Origin: Methylobacterium sp.
GTDB lineage: Bacteria; Pseudomonadota; Alphaproteobacteria; Rhizobiales; Beijerinckiaceae
Length of the DNA stretch: 64,000 bases
NCBI RefSeq assembly: GCF_019745455.1
Contig: NZ_JAIETD010000032.1
Span: 1-64,000, forward strand
Direction: 5' to 3'
A program made the translations under genes and the position numbers. Under the pieces are notes generated by a model, which saw only the letters and a program-made list of their open reading frames with translations, was not told the DNA's origin and searched no databases. Shown piece by piece: positions 39,371 to 47,610 of this stretch (position 1 is the stretch's first letter; the number at the start of each line of letters is the position of its first letter).

Positions 39371-39399
39371 CGAATAAGTGGCGTTACATAAATTATTCG
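39371..39399 (-). promoter_or_regulatory. candidate BrnA operator upstream of brnT
   Basis: An AT-rich inverted repeat CGAATAA (39371-39377) N15 TTATTCG (39393-39399), 35-63 nt before the brnT start. brnTA operons are known to be autoregulated by the antitoxin, and this perfect 7-bp repeat in an AT-rich patch within GC-rich DNA is the only such element nearby. Confidence 0.45.
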
Positions 39400-39517
39400 A
39401 GCAAGCCGGTTGCCTTTCGTGCCGAAGTCGGCTCCAGAATGGCACATCGAGGCGGGATGTTAACCATTCGCTAACCATGCCGGACGTCAATGGTCTGGTA
39501 AGGAATCGCGAGAGCCC

Positions 39518-40201
39518 GTGTCCCAGACCTTTCCCTCCCGACGCTCCGTCCAGATCCGCGGCCGTGCCTTCAAGGCGCTGATCCTGACCCCGACGGCGCC
39601 GCTGCCCGAGTGGTTCGGCGACCTCGACGCGTCTCTCAAGCGCTCGCCGACGCTGTTCGACGGACGCCCCGTCATCCTCGACGTCTCCGCTCTGGCGCCG
39701 GACCGTTCGGGCCTCGTGGAGACGCTGGCAGGTCTCGATACACGCAAGATCCGCATCCTCGGGATCGAAGGCGCCGAGCCGACCCTCGCCGGCCTCGAGT
39801 TCCCGCCGCGGCTCTCCGCCGGGCGCCTCGTGACGACGATCGATATCCCGGTCGAGCCGCCGGAGCCGGAACACGCCTCCCTGATGATCGAAGGGTCGGT
39901 GCGCTCCGGTCAGTCGATCGTCCACCGGTCCGGCGACGTCACCGTCATGGGCTCGGTCTCGTCGGGTGCCGAGATCCTGGCCGGAGGCTCGATCCACGTT
40001 TACGGCGCCCTGCGTGGCCGAGCCATCGCAGGCGCCGCGCGCAATCCGCGCGCCCGCATCTATTGCCGCAAGTTCGAGCCCGAACTCCTCGGGATCGATC
40101 GCCTCGTCCGTACGGCCGAGGATATGGGCCCGGCCTTCCGCGGACGCTCCGCTCAGGTCTGGCTCGACGGCAGCGCCATCCGCATCGCACCCTTGGAATA
40201 G
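39518..40201 (+). CDS. minC: septum site-determining protein MinC
   Basis: Inhibitor of FtsZ ring assembly away from midcell. The 227-aa protein has the N-terminal MinC domain (IRGRAFKALILTP, DVSALAP) and a C-terminal beta-helix domain with the family motif RSGQSIVHRSGDVTVMGSVSSGAEILAGGSIHVYGALRGRAIAGA (about 128-172). GTG start at 39518. First gene of minCDE; minD follows after 16 nt. Confidence 0.93.
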   Translation: MSQTFPSRRSVQIRGRAFKALILTPTAPLPEWFGDLDASLKRSPTLFDGRPVILDVSALAPDRSGLVETLAGLDTRKIRILGIEGAEPTLAGLEFPPRLSAGRLVTTIDIPVEPPEPEHASLMIEGSVRSGQSIVHRSGDVTVMGSVSSGAEILAGGSIHVYGALRGRAIAGAARNPRARIYCRKFEPELLGIDRLVRTAEDMGPAFRGRSAQVWLDGSAIRIAPLE

Positions 40202-40217
40202 AAGGACACTTTGAACA

Positions 40218-41033
40218 ATGGCCAAAGTACTGGTCGTCACTTCAGGCAAGGGCGGCGTCGGCAAGACGACGACCACAGCGGCGCTCGGCGCCGCGCTGGC
40301 ACAAAGCGGTGCGAGCGTCGCCGTGGTCGATTTCGACGTCGGCCTGCGCAACCTCGACCTCGTCATGGGCGCCGAGCGCCGCGTGGTCTACGATCTCATC
40401 AACGTCGTGAACGGCGACGCCAAGCTCAACCAGGCGCTGATCCGCGACAAGCGCCTCGACACCCTGCACCTGCTGCCCGCCTCCCAGACCCGCGACAAGG
40501 ATGCGCTCACCGACGAGGGCGTCGCCCGCGTGATGGGAGAGCTCCGCGAGAAGTTCGATTGGGTGATCTGCGACTCCCCGGCCGGCATCGAGCGCGGCGC
40601 GACGCTGGCCATGCGCCACGCCGACCTCGCCGTCGTCGTGACGAATCCCGAGGTCTCTTCTGTGCGCGATTCCGACCGGATCATCGGTCTCCTCGACTCC
40701 AAGACGCTCAAGGCGGAACGCGGCGAGAAGATGGAGAAGCACCTCATCCTCAGCCGCTACGACCCCGCCCGGGCCGACCGCGGCGACATGCTCAAGATCG
40801 ACGACGTGCTCGAGATCCTCTCGATCCCGCTGCTCGCGATCGTGCCGGAGAGCCTCGAGGTCCTGCGCGCCTCGAACGTCGGCTGCCCGGTGACGATGAA
40901 CAATCCGCTCAGCGCCCCGGCCCGCGCCTATATCGACGCGGCGCGCCGGCTCAGGGGCGAGACCGTGGCGATGTCGGTCCCGTCGGACAAGAAGTCCCTG
41001 ATCAACAAGCTCTTCACAAGGAGGGCCGCATGA
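40218..41033 (+). CDS. minD: septum site-determining ATPase MinD
   Basis: Membrane-associated ParA/MinD ATPase, 271 aa, that recruits MinC and oscillates with MinE. Deviant Walker A GKGGVGKTTTTAALG (about 10-24), switch DFDVGLRNLDLVMGAERRVVYDL, and DSPAGIERGA are present; the C-terminus SVPSDKKSLINKLFTRRAA forms the amphipathic membrane-targeting helix. It overlaps minE by 4 nt. Confidence 0.97.
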   Translation: MAKVLVVTSGKGGVGKTTTTAALGAALAQSGASVAVVDFDVGLRNLDLVMGAERRVVYDLINVVNGDAKLNQALIRDKRLDTLHLLPASQTRDKDALTDEGVARVMGELREKFDWVICDSPAGIERGATLAMRHADLAVVVTNPEVSSVRDSDRIIGLLDSKTLKAERGEKMEKHLILSRYDPARADRGDMLKIDDVLEILSIPLLAIVPESLEVLRASNVGCPVTMNNPLSAPARAYIDAARRLRGETVAMSVPSDKKSLINKLFTRRAA

Positions 41034-41299
41034 ACATCTTCAACCTGTTCGGAAAGCGGCCCTCGGCTCGCGTGGCGAGCGACCGTCTCAAGCTGATCCT
41101 CGCGCATGAGCGGTCGGGCAGGGGTGGCTCGGATCTCGTGCTTCTGCTGCGGGAGGAGATCCTCGCGGTTATCGAGCGCCACGTGGCGGTGGAGCGCGAC
41201 AAGGTCCAGATCCGCCTGGAGCGCGGCATCGGCGTCTCGACGCTCGGCGTCGACATCGAGCTCCCGGTCACGGTCGGCGGGGGATTGGCGGCGGCCTGA
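41030..41299 (+). CDS. minE: cell division topological specificity factor MinE
   Basis: An 89-aa MinD-stimulating factor that restricts MinCD to the poles. N-terminal membrane-binding helix MNIFNLFGKRPSARVASDRLKLILAHER, then the dimer domain (LVLLLREEILAVIERHV, VQIRLERG, STLGVDIELPV). ATG 41030 overlaps the minD stop (ATGA), giving coupled translation. Confidence 0.96.
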   Translation: MNIFNLFGKRPSARVASDRLKLILAHERSGRGGSDLVLLLREEILAVIERHVAVERDKVQIRLERGIGVSTLGVDIELPVTVGGGLAAA

Positions 41300-41376
41300 T
41301 ACGGGCCACACTCGACCGGAGCGCGGGCTGGTTCAGCAAGCCTGCGCGGGCGATCAGGCTTCACGGGAGTCGAGCT

Positions 41377-42768
41377 TCAGCGTCTCGACAGGCGGAAGCC
41401 CGGCGCGTGATCGGGCTGCGTCGTGACGACGGCCGCCGGAAGCACCGGCCGCGTTCCCTCGATGGTCATGCGGAAAGCGCCGGCGAGCTTCGCGAGAGCG
41501 AGCGTCGCCTCGGCCAACGCGAATTGTGCGCCGATGCAGATGCGCGGCCCGACGCCGAATGGCAGGTAGGCCATTCTCGGGATCGCAGGCGCACCGGGCA
41601 AGAAGCGGCGCGGGTCGAAGGCGGCTGGATCCAGCCAGAGGCGGCGATGCCGATGCAGGATCCACGGCGAGATCGCGACCACGTCGCCCGCCGCAATGGC
41701 CTGTCCTGCGACGACGTCGGGACCCTGCGCCATGCGCACGATGATATGTGCCGGCGGATAGAGCCGCAGGGTCTCGTCGATGACGGCTCGCGTCAGCGGA
41801 AGCCTGTCCTCCCATCCCATTTCGAGATCCGCTCCCGCCTCTTGCGCCTCCTCGGCCACCGCGTCCTGCCACTCGGGTGACAGCGCGAGCAGGTAAGCCG
41901 CCCAGAGCAGGGTGACGGCAGTGGTTTCGTGGCCGGCCATGATCATGGTGGCGACCTGATCGCGCAGTTGCTCCCGGGTGAATCCCTCCCCCGTCTCGGA
42001 ATCGCGTGCGGCTACGAGAAGATCGAGGAGGTCGCCGGAGGTCGCGGTGTCGCCCTTGGCCTCCCGGGCGGCGATCACCTCGTCGAGGAAGCGGACCCAC
42101 CGTCGCCGAAAGAGCGCGCGGGGAATGTCGTGGGGTGCGGGCCAGCGCAAGGGAAGAAGAAGATCGGGCAGGTGCGGGCGACCCAGGCGTGTCTGATACG
42201 CCGCGATCATCTGCCTGAGCCGCTCTCCGTGACGGCGCATGTCGACTGAGAACATGGTGCGGCCGGCGATCTCGAGGGCGAGGTGCTGGAGCGCGTCGAA
42301 GAGGTCGACCGGTCCCGCCTCTGCCGCTGCAGCAACCCTCGCGATCGCTTCGTTCGTCGCAGACAGGATGTGCGGAACCAGGACTTCGACCGCCCGCGGC
42401 GTGAAGGCCGGAGCGAGCACACGGCGCTGGCGGCGCCAGGCCTGTCCCTCGCTGATCAGCAGGCCGTCGCCGAGCATCGGTCGCAATACGCGCACGCTCG
42501 CGGGCGTGCGCCGGTAGTTCGGCACGTTGTCGACGAGGACGTGGCGGATACCGTCGGGGTCGCTGACCATGAGGTTGCTGCGGCCGAGCAGGCTGCGGCG
42601 CGACACGAGTTCCTCATAGGCGCGCTTGGACCAGCCGGCAGTCCCGTTCGTCCTGATCGCCGCGATGAACCGGAGCATGGAAAGGTCGTGTTCGGGCGGT
42701 TCCGGAACCGGCGGCACTAGCCTCGATGTTCCGGCAGGAGCGGCGTGGGCGTCCATCGGAGCTCCCAA
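41377..42768 (-). CDS. cytochrome P450
   Basis: A 463-aa haem monooxygenase. The haem-thiolate motif is FGVGPRICIGAQFALAE (Cys about 411), the oxygen-activation helix IMAGHETTAVTLLW, the K-helix ETLRLYPP, and the PxRF segment FDPRRFLPG. The substrate is unknown; the general organisation is of the soluble, long-chain-oxidising CYP102/CYP4-like style. ATG 42756 (MDAHAA) is an alternative start. The gene is 34 nt downstream of a nucleoside transporter gene, and the two seem co-transcribed, an odd pairing. Confidence 0.92.
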   Translation of the reverse strand: MGAPMDAHAAPAGTSRLVPPVPEPPEHDLSMLRFIAAIRTNGTAGWSKRAYEELVSRRSLLGRSNLMVSDPDGIRHVLVDNVPNYRRTPASVRVLRPMLGDGLLISEGQAWRRQRRVLAPAFTPRAVEVLVPHILSATNEAIARVAAAAEAGPVDLFDALQHLALEIAGRTMFSVDMRRHGERLRQMIAAYQTRLGRPHLPDLLLPLRWPAPHDIPRALFRRRWVRFLDEVIAAREAKGDTATSGDLLDLLVAARDSETGEGFTREQLRDQVATMIMAGHETTAVTLLWAAYLLALSPEWQDAVAEEAQEAGADLEMGWEDRLPLTRAVIDETLRLYPPAHIIVRMAQGPDVVAGQAIAAGDVVAISPWILHRHRRLWLDPAAFDPRRFLPGAPAIPRMAYLPFGVGPRICIGAQFALAEATLALAKLAGAFRMTIEGTRPVLPAAVVTTQPDHAPGFRLSRR

Positions 42769-42802
42769 TGATGCAGCGATCAGTTGCCCCGGATATGACC
42801 GC

Positions 42803-44053
42803 TCATGCGCCGATGAACAATCCGGCGATGGCCGCGCTCGTCAGGTTCGAGAGCGTGCCGGCCAGGATCGCGCGGAGGCCGAACCGGGCAACCTCCGCGC
42901 GGCGCTCCGGCACCAGGGCGCCGAAGCTCGCGAGCTGCACGGCGATCGAGGCGAGATTCGCAAAGCCGCACAGCGCGAAGCAGACGATGGCGCTCGTGCG
43001 CGGGTCGAGTATACCTGCCTTCAGGGTCGGGGAGAGCTGCGCGTAGGCCAAGAACTCGTTGAATGCGATCTTCTGGCCGATGGCACCGCCGACAAGCCCT
43101 GCCTGCTCCCACGGCACACCCAGCAGCCAAGCGAGCGGCGCCAGCGCGGTCCCAAGCATGCCCTCCAGGCTGAGCGTCGGATACCCGAAGTAGCTGCCTC
43201 CCCAGCCGATCATGCCGTTGAGAAGCGCGATGAGCCCGACGAAGGCGATCAGCATCGCGCCCACCGAAGCGGCGACGACGAGGCCCTTCTGCGTGCCGTC
43301 GGCTGCCGCTTCGATGACGTTGGCTGCGCGGGTCTCGCCGAACTCGACCCGCATGGTCTCGATCCGCGTCGGTTCGGTCGTGGGCACCAGGATCTTGGCG
43401 TAGAGGAGACCGCCGGGGATCGCCATGGCGCTCGCCGCCAGGAGGTATTCCATGGGCACGCCGAGTGCGGCATAGCCGGCCAGGATGGTCCCAGCCGTCG
43501 AGGCGGCGCCGCTCGACATCACGGCGAACAATTCAGCGCTCGTCAGCACCGCGAGGAATGGGCGAAGGGCTACCGCGATCTCGCTCTGGCCGATGGCGAT
43601 GGTCACGACCGCCGCGAAAGTCTCGATCCGCGAGGTGCCGATCAGTCGCTGCAGGCCCGCGCCGAGCGCTCGGGCCACCGCCTGCATGATGCCGAAGTGA
43701 TAGAGCACCGCGATCAGGGCCGAGACGTAGAGGATCTGCGGCAGCACCCGCAGGGCCAGGATGAACCCGCTTCCGCCGAACAGTTCGACCATGCGCGGTT
43801 CCACCAGGCCGCCGAACAAGAAGGCGACGCCGCGATCCCCATAACCGAGCACCGTCTCGACGAATCCAGCGGCCGCCGCGAGGGAGGCACGTCCCGCGGG
43901 AACGAACAGCACAAGCGCTCCCACGGCGACCTGGAGCGCGAGGGCCGAAAAGACGACGCGTGGGCTGATCGCGCGACGGTTCGTCGAGAACAGGAAAGCG
44001 ACCGCGAGCAGGATCAGGATGCTCGCGCCGGCGTGAAAAAGCTTTTCGTTCAT
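42803..44053 (-). CDS. concentrative nucleoside transporter (NupC/CNT family)
   Basis: Ion-coupled nucleoside importer, 416 aa, with about ten hydrophobic segments. The family signature appears as GQSEIAVALRPFLAVLTSAELFAVMSSGAASTAGTILAGYAALG, followed by GGAIGQKIAFNEFLAYAQL, RTSAIVCFALCGFANLASIAV and a terminal LSNLTSAAIAGLF. ATG 44053 is chosen because MNEKLFHAGASILILLAV begins directly with the first helix, whereas the upstream extension is not hydrophobic. Confidence 0.92.
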   Translation of the reverse strand: MNEKLFHAGASILILLAVAFLFSTNRRAISPRVVFSALALQVAVGALVLFVPAGRASLAAAAGFVETVLGYGDRGVAFLFGGLVEPRMVELFGGSGFILALRVLPQILYVSALIAVLYHFGIMQAVARALGAGLQRLIGTSRIETFAAVVTIAIGQSEIAVALRPFLAVLTSAELFAVMSSGAASTAGTILAGYAALGVPMEYLLAASAMAIPGGLLYAKILVPTTEPTRIETMRVEFGETRAANVIEAAADGTQKGLVVAASVGAMLIAFVGLIALLNGMIGWGGSYFGYPTLSLEGMLGTALAPLAWLLGVPWEQAGLVGGAIGQKIAFNEFLAYAQLSPTLKAGILDPRTSAIVCFALCGFANLASIAVQLASFGALVPERRAEVARFGLRAILAGTLSNLTSAAIAGLFIGA

Positions 44054-44249
44054 AAGGCCCCGCTTATTCGGGCCTGGGAGCAAGGTCGATGCCGAGATGC
44101 ATAATCCTTGGACGCTTGGGCACGGGTGGCGACGAGCGAGCCGGGGTCTCTGCGCACCGCGCAGACCTTGCGACCGCAGCTGAGGTCGCTCGCCGCAATG
44201 AGCCGTCGCCACGTCAGCACCGTCCCACCGCCATGCATATCGGTTTTTG

Positions 44250-44274
44250 GGAACGGCTCCCGTCTTGCCTCGTT
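44250..44274 (+). promoter_or_regulatory. candidate EcfG (general stress sigma factor) promoter
   Basis: GGAAC (44250-44254), a 16-nt spacer, then CGTT (44271-44274). This matches the GGAAC-N16/17-CGTT consensus of EcfG, the alphaproteobacterial general-stress sigma factor released by PhyR. It was the only match found in the intergenic regions scanned by eye. It lies 53 nt before the start of the small repeat protein gene. Confidence 0.6.
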
Positions 44275-44327
44275 GAAGGCTCAAGCTGCGCCGTGTTGCC
44301 GGCGCGTCACGTCATCAGGGTAGAGCC

Positions 44328-44456
44328 ATGAGCCTCATCGGTCGCATCGTCACCAAGCTCCTCGGCACCGAGGACCGTCCGGTCGCCCGCGACGACCGCA
44401 ACGTCGATTCCAGCAACCCGATCGGACGCCTCGTCACCAAGATCCTGCGCAAGTGA
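44328..44456 (+). CDS. 42-aa protein with duplicated IGRxVTKxL motif
   Basis: A tiny basic protein whose two ends are near copies: IGRIVTKLL at residues 4-12 and IGRLVTKIL at 32-40. They flank an acidic, polar centre (TEDRPVARDDRNVDSSN). Each copy can form a short amphipathic helix with a positive face, so membrane or nucleic-acid contact is conceivable. AGGGTAGA lies 4-11 nt before ATG 44328, and a general-stress promoter match lies upstream. It is convergent with the ABC-F gene. No known family is recognised. Confidence 0.65.
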   Translation: MSLIGRIVTKLLGTEDRPVARDDRNVDSSNPIGRLVTKILRK

Positions 44457-44492
44457 ATCCTGCGCAGGCAAGGCGGCGATGAGCGGCGGGCA

Positions 44493-46118
44493 TCAGGCGG
44501 CCCGCCGCTTGCCCTTCCTCTCGCGACCTTGTCCCGGCGCGATCTTGCCCTGCCGCGATCGATCAAGGACGAATCTCGCGTAATCGTCCATGTCGCCGGT
44601 GAACGGTTTCACCGTGTTGTCCGCCGCGAGCCACAGGCGATCCGCGACGAGCTCCATCAGCGAGCGGTCGTGGGTGATCAGAATGACGGCACCGCCGTAA
44701 TCGTTGAGGGCGTCGAGCAATGCGCGGCGACTGTCGATGTCGAGGTGGTTCGTCGGCTCGTCGAGGATGAGCAGATGCGGCGCCTGCATCGCCACAAGGT
44801 TGAGAAGCAGCCTCGCTCGCTCCCCGCCCGATAAGGAATCGACCGTGGTTTCCTGCTTGTCGAACGGCAGACCGAAGCTTGCGAGCTTGGCACGGCGCGA
44901 GGATTCGCTGTCGTCGGGCCGTTCGCGCCGGATGATGGCCAGCGGTGTGTCGGCGGGGTCGAGGGCCTCGATCTGGTGCTGGTGGAACCAGCCGACCTGA
45001 ACCCGGCCTTCGCGCACCATGCGTCCGTCCCGGACCTTGAGTGCTCCCGCCACCATCTTGGCGAAGGTCGACTTTCCGGCGCCGTTGACACCGAGAAGCC
45101 CGATCCGGTCATCGACATCCAGCGTCAGGTTGAGGTCGCGCAGCACCGGCGCGTCATCACCGTAGCCGATGGTCGCGTCGGTGAGATGCATCAGCGGTGG
45201 TGCCAGCGGGCGCTTCGGCGAAGGCAGGTGGAACGGTGCGACATGCTCCTCGATCGTGGCCGCGATCGGTTCGAGCTTCGCCAGCCGCTTCACCCGTGAC
45301 TGCGCCTGGGCCGCCTTCGAGGCCTTTGCTTTGAAGCGGTCGATGAAGCTTTGGAGGTGCGCGCGTTCGGCGTCTTGCTTCGCCTTGGCCGAGAGTTGGA
45401 GCCTGGCCTTCTCGGCGCGACGCTTCTCGAAATCGTCGTAGCCACCCGTGTAGAGCTCGAGCTTCTCGCCCGAGACGTGGAGGATGGCGTCGACCGAGTT
45501 GTTGAGGAGCTCGCGGTCGTGGCTGATGATCAGCGCCGAGTGCGGGTAGCGCTTGAGCCGCGCCTCCAGCCAGAGAGCGCCTTCGAGGTCGAGGTAGTTG
45601 GTGGGCTCGTCGAGAAGCAGCATGTCGGGCTCGGCAAAGAGCGCAGCGGCGAGCGCCACCCGCATCCGCCAGCCGCCCGAAAACTCCGCCATCGGCCGTG
45701 TCAGGTCGGCCACCGAGAATCCCAGGCCCGCCAGGATCTCGCCCGCACGGGCAGGGGCGCGGTCGGCGTCGATCTCGATAAGGCGTCCGTAGATCTCGCC
45801 CATGCGCTCGGGCTCGGCGGTCTCGAGTTCCTGGTTGAGGGCCTCGCGCTCGATATCGGCGGCCAGGATCGTGTCGATCAGGCTCACGGGCGTTGCCGGG
45901 TGCTCCTGGTCGACCGAGGCGATCCGGGCGGTCTTCGGCAGAGACACCAAGCCGCTATCGGGCTGGAACTCGCCGAGGATGATCTTGAACAGGGTCGACT
46001 TCCCGACTCCATTACGGCCGACGAGGCCGACCTTGGTTCCGGGCGGCACGGTGACGCTCGCCCGGTCGAAGAAGCGGCGGCCCCAGGCGTTGAAGGTGAG
46101 GTCTTCGATCTGGAGCAT
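44493..46118 (-). CDS. ABC-F family ATPase
   Basis: A 541-aa soluble protein with two ABC modules and no membrane domain. Walker A motifs GRNGVGKST (about 36) and GVNGAGKST (about 350), signatures EFSGGWRMRVALA and SLSGGERARLLL, Walker B regions LLLDEPTNYLD and LILDEPTNHLD, and the long inter-module linker (about 235-300). ABC-F proteins act on the ribosome in translation quality control or antibiotic protection. The basic C-terminal tail is short (GRERKGKRRAA). The start ATG 46118 (MLQIEDLTF) is the family start. Confidence 0.92.
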   Translation of the reverse strand: MLQIEDLTFNAWGRRFFDRASVTVPPGTKVGLVGRNGVGKSTLFKIILGEFQPDSGLVSLPKTARIASVDQEHPATPVSLIDTILAADIEREALNQELETAEPERMGEIYGRLIEIDADRAPARAGEILAGLGFSVADLTRPMAEFSGGWRMRVALAAALFAEPDMLLLDEPTNYLDLEGALWLEARLKRYPHSALIISHDRELLNNSVDAILHVSGEKLELYTGGYDDFEKRRAEKARLQLSAKAKQDAERAHLQSFIDRFKAKASKAAQAQSRVKRLAKLEPIAATIEEHVAPFHLPSPKRPLAPPLMHLTDATIGYGDDAPVLRDLNLTLDVDDRIGLLGVNGAGKSTFAKMVAGALKVRDGRMVREGRVQVGWFHQHQIEALDPADTPLAIIRRERPDDSESSRRAKLASFGLPFDKQETTVDSLSGGERARLLLNLVAMQAPHLLILDEPTNHLDIDSRRALLDALNDYGGAVILITHDRSLMELVADRLWLAADNTVKPFTGDMDDYARFVLDRSRQGKIAPGQGRERKGKRRAA

Positions 46119-46221
46119 GCCGGGCCAATCGCGAACGGTCTCGCGGATCGATAGACCCACGCTGATCACTCGTCGTATCGCAGTGCAGCATGAAGCGCGA
46201 GGGACGGATGCGCAGGCCGGC

Positions 46222-47418
46222 TCAGCGTGCGGCGACGATTGCCTTCACGAGCGGCGCGGTCGGCACGTTTTTGAACCAGAAGGCACCACTGCGTCCCTTC
46301 TCGTATCCGTCCTGGTAGAGGCTGCGCATATAGCCGGTGTCGAAGCCCCTGGCCGCGTTGGCGTTGGGAGCGCTCTCGTCGATATATGTGAGATTGAAGC
46401 CGATCCCGTTGCTGCGGGTGAAGGCGTAGGTCGATGCCAATGTCGCCCGGCTACGGGCGCGGCTCGCGGTCGTGAAGGACCGCTCGACGATCGAGAGCGT
46501 GTTGTTCTGCGCCGGATCGAATTCCGGCTCCAGGCGGCCGTTGATGATGACGTAGATGTCGGATTTGCTGCTGACGCGCAGGCGCCCATCGCGCAGCAGG
46601 AATGATTGCGGCAGCGTGAACACCGGCGTCACCACAGACCCGTCGACGTGCATCTCCTGGAAAGCACGCCCCTCGGCCTGCACCTCGAGGAATTGCGGCG
46701 GGAAAACCGCCGGGATGCTGGCCGAGGCCGTCAGCACGTCTGAGAACAGGGAGACCGCGTTCGGGCTGTTGCTCGCGGCGATCGCACCCATGTTCCAGAT
46801 GACGGCGCGCTGCGAATCGAGGTTGGTCGTCACCACGAGGAGCCTGCGGCCCTTGGCGTGCTCCGCCGCGATGGCAGTGAGGAGATCGGGCGTGACGTAG
46901 CGGCCCACGAGCTCGCGCAGGCGCCCGTCGCCGAACAGCCCCGAGCCGAACAGCACGTTGGCGACGCTCGGCGACTGCACCAGCGTCGAGGCGACGCCGC
47001 TCGTGTAGAAATCGGTGAGATAGGAATCGTAACCCGAACCCAGGAAGGCGAAGGGCGCGATCAGGGCGCCGGTGCTCACCCCCGAGACAAGGGAGAATTC
47101 GGGCCGCTTGCCCGAGGCGGTCCAGCCGTTGAGGATGCCTGCGCCGAAGGCGCCGTCGCCGCCGCCGCCGGACAGGGCGAGATAGGCGAAGGGTTTGCGC
47201 TGTGCCTCGGGGCGCGCCACCATCTCGGTAAAGGTCTTCTCGGAGGCGTCGGCGAAGGCACGGACGCTGAGATCCATCCCCGGCACCGACGCGGCTGCGG
47301 CCTCGCTGGCCGTGTATGAGACGCGAGGGGTAGAACCGCAGGCGCCGAGATGGGCGGCGAGGGCGATGACGATAGTGGCACGGAGCCACTTGGAGCGGGC
47401 AAACATGGTCATTCTCAA
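46222..47418 (-). CDS. patatin-like phospholipase, lipoprotein
   Basis: A 398-aa lipid acyl hydrolase anchored as a lipoprotein: lipobox LGAC with Cys at about 27. The patatin domain has the oxyanion loop GGGGDGAFGAG (84-94), the nucleophile GVSTG (Ser about 115), and the DG of the dyad in HVDGSV (Asp about 259). It should sit at the periplasmic face of a membrane. Three Met codons (1, 4 and 6) are possible starts. It stands alone, 103 nt downstream of the ABC-F start region on the same strand. Confidence 0.9.
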   Translation of the reverse strand: MRMTMFARSKWLRATIVIALAAHLGACGSTPRVSYTASEAAAASVPGMDLSVRAFADASEKTFTEMVARPEAQRKPFAYLALSGGGGDGAFGAGILNGWTASGKRPEFSLVSGVSTGALIAPFAFLGSGYDSYLTDFYTSGVASTLVQSPSVANVLFGSGLFGDGRLRELVGRYVTPDLLTAIAAEHAKGRRLLVVTTNLDSQRAVIWNMGAIAASNSPNAVSLFSDVLTASASIPAVFPPQFLEVQAEGRAFQEMHVDGSVVTPVFTLPQSFLLRDGRLRVSSKSDIYVIINGRLEPEFDPAQNNTLSIVERSFTTASRARSRATLASTYAFTRSNGIGFNLTYIDESAPNANAARGFDTGYMRSLYQDGYEKGRSGAFWFKNVPTAPLVKAIVAAR

Positions 47419-47610
47419 GCCCTGAACCCCGTTCGTGCCAGCCCGCCGCTACGCGGAGACCGCAAGCTGAAACGGCTCAGCTTCGGCGAGAACGAGCTTG
47501 ACCATACCATCGTTCCCACCGCCGCCCAATAATCCGGGCCGCTCGGCAAACCGAGGTGTCGCATCGCACTTGTGCCGCCGTGAGACCTTTCAGAACCTGT
47601 GCCTCGACCG

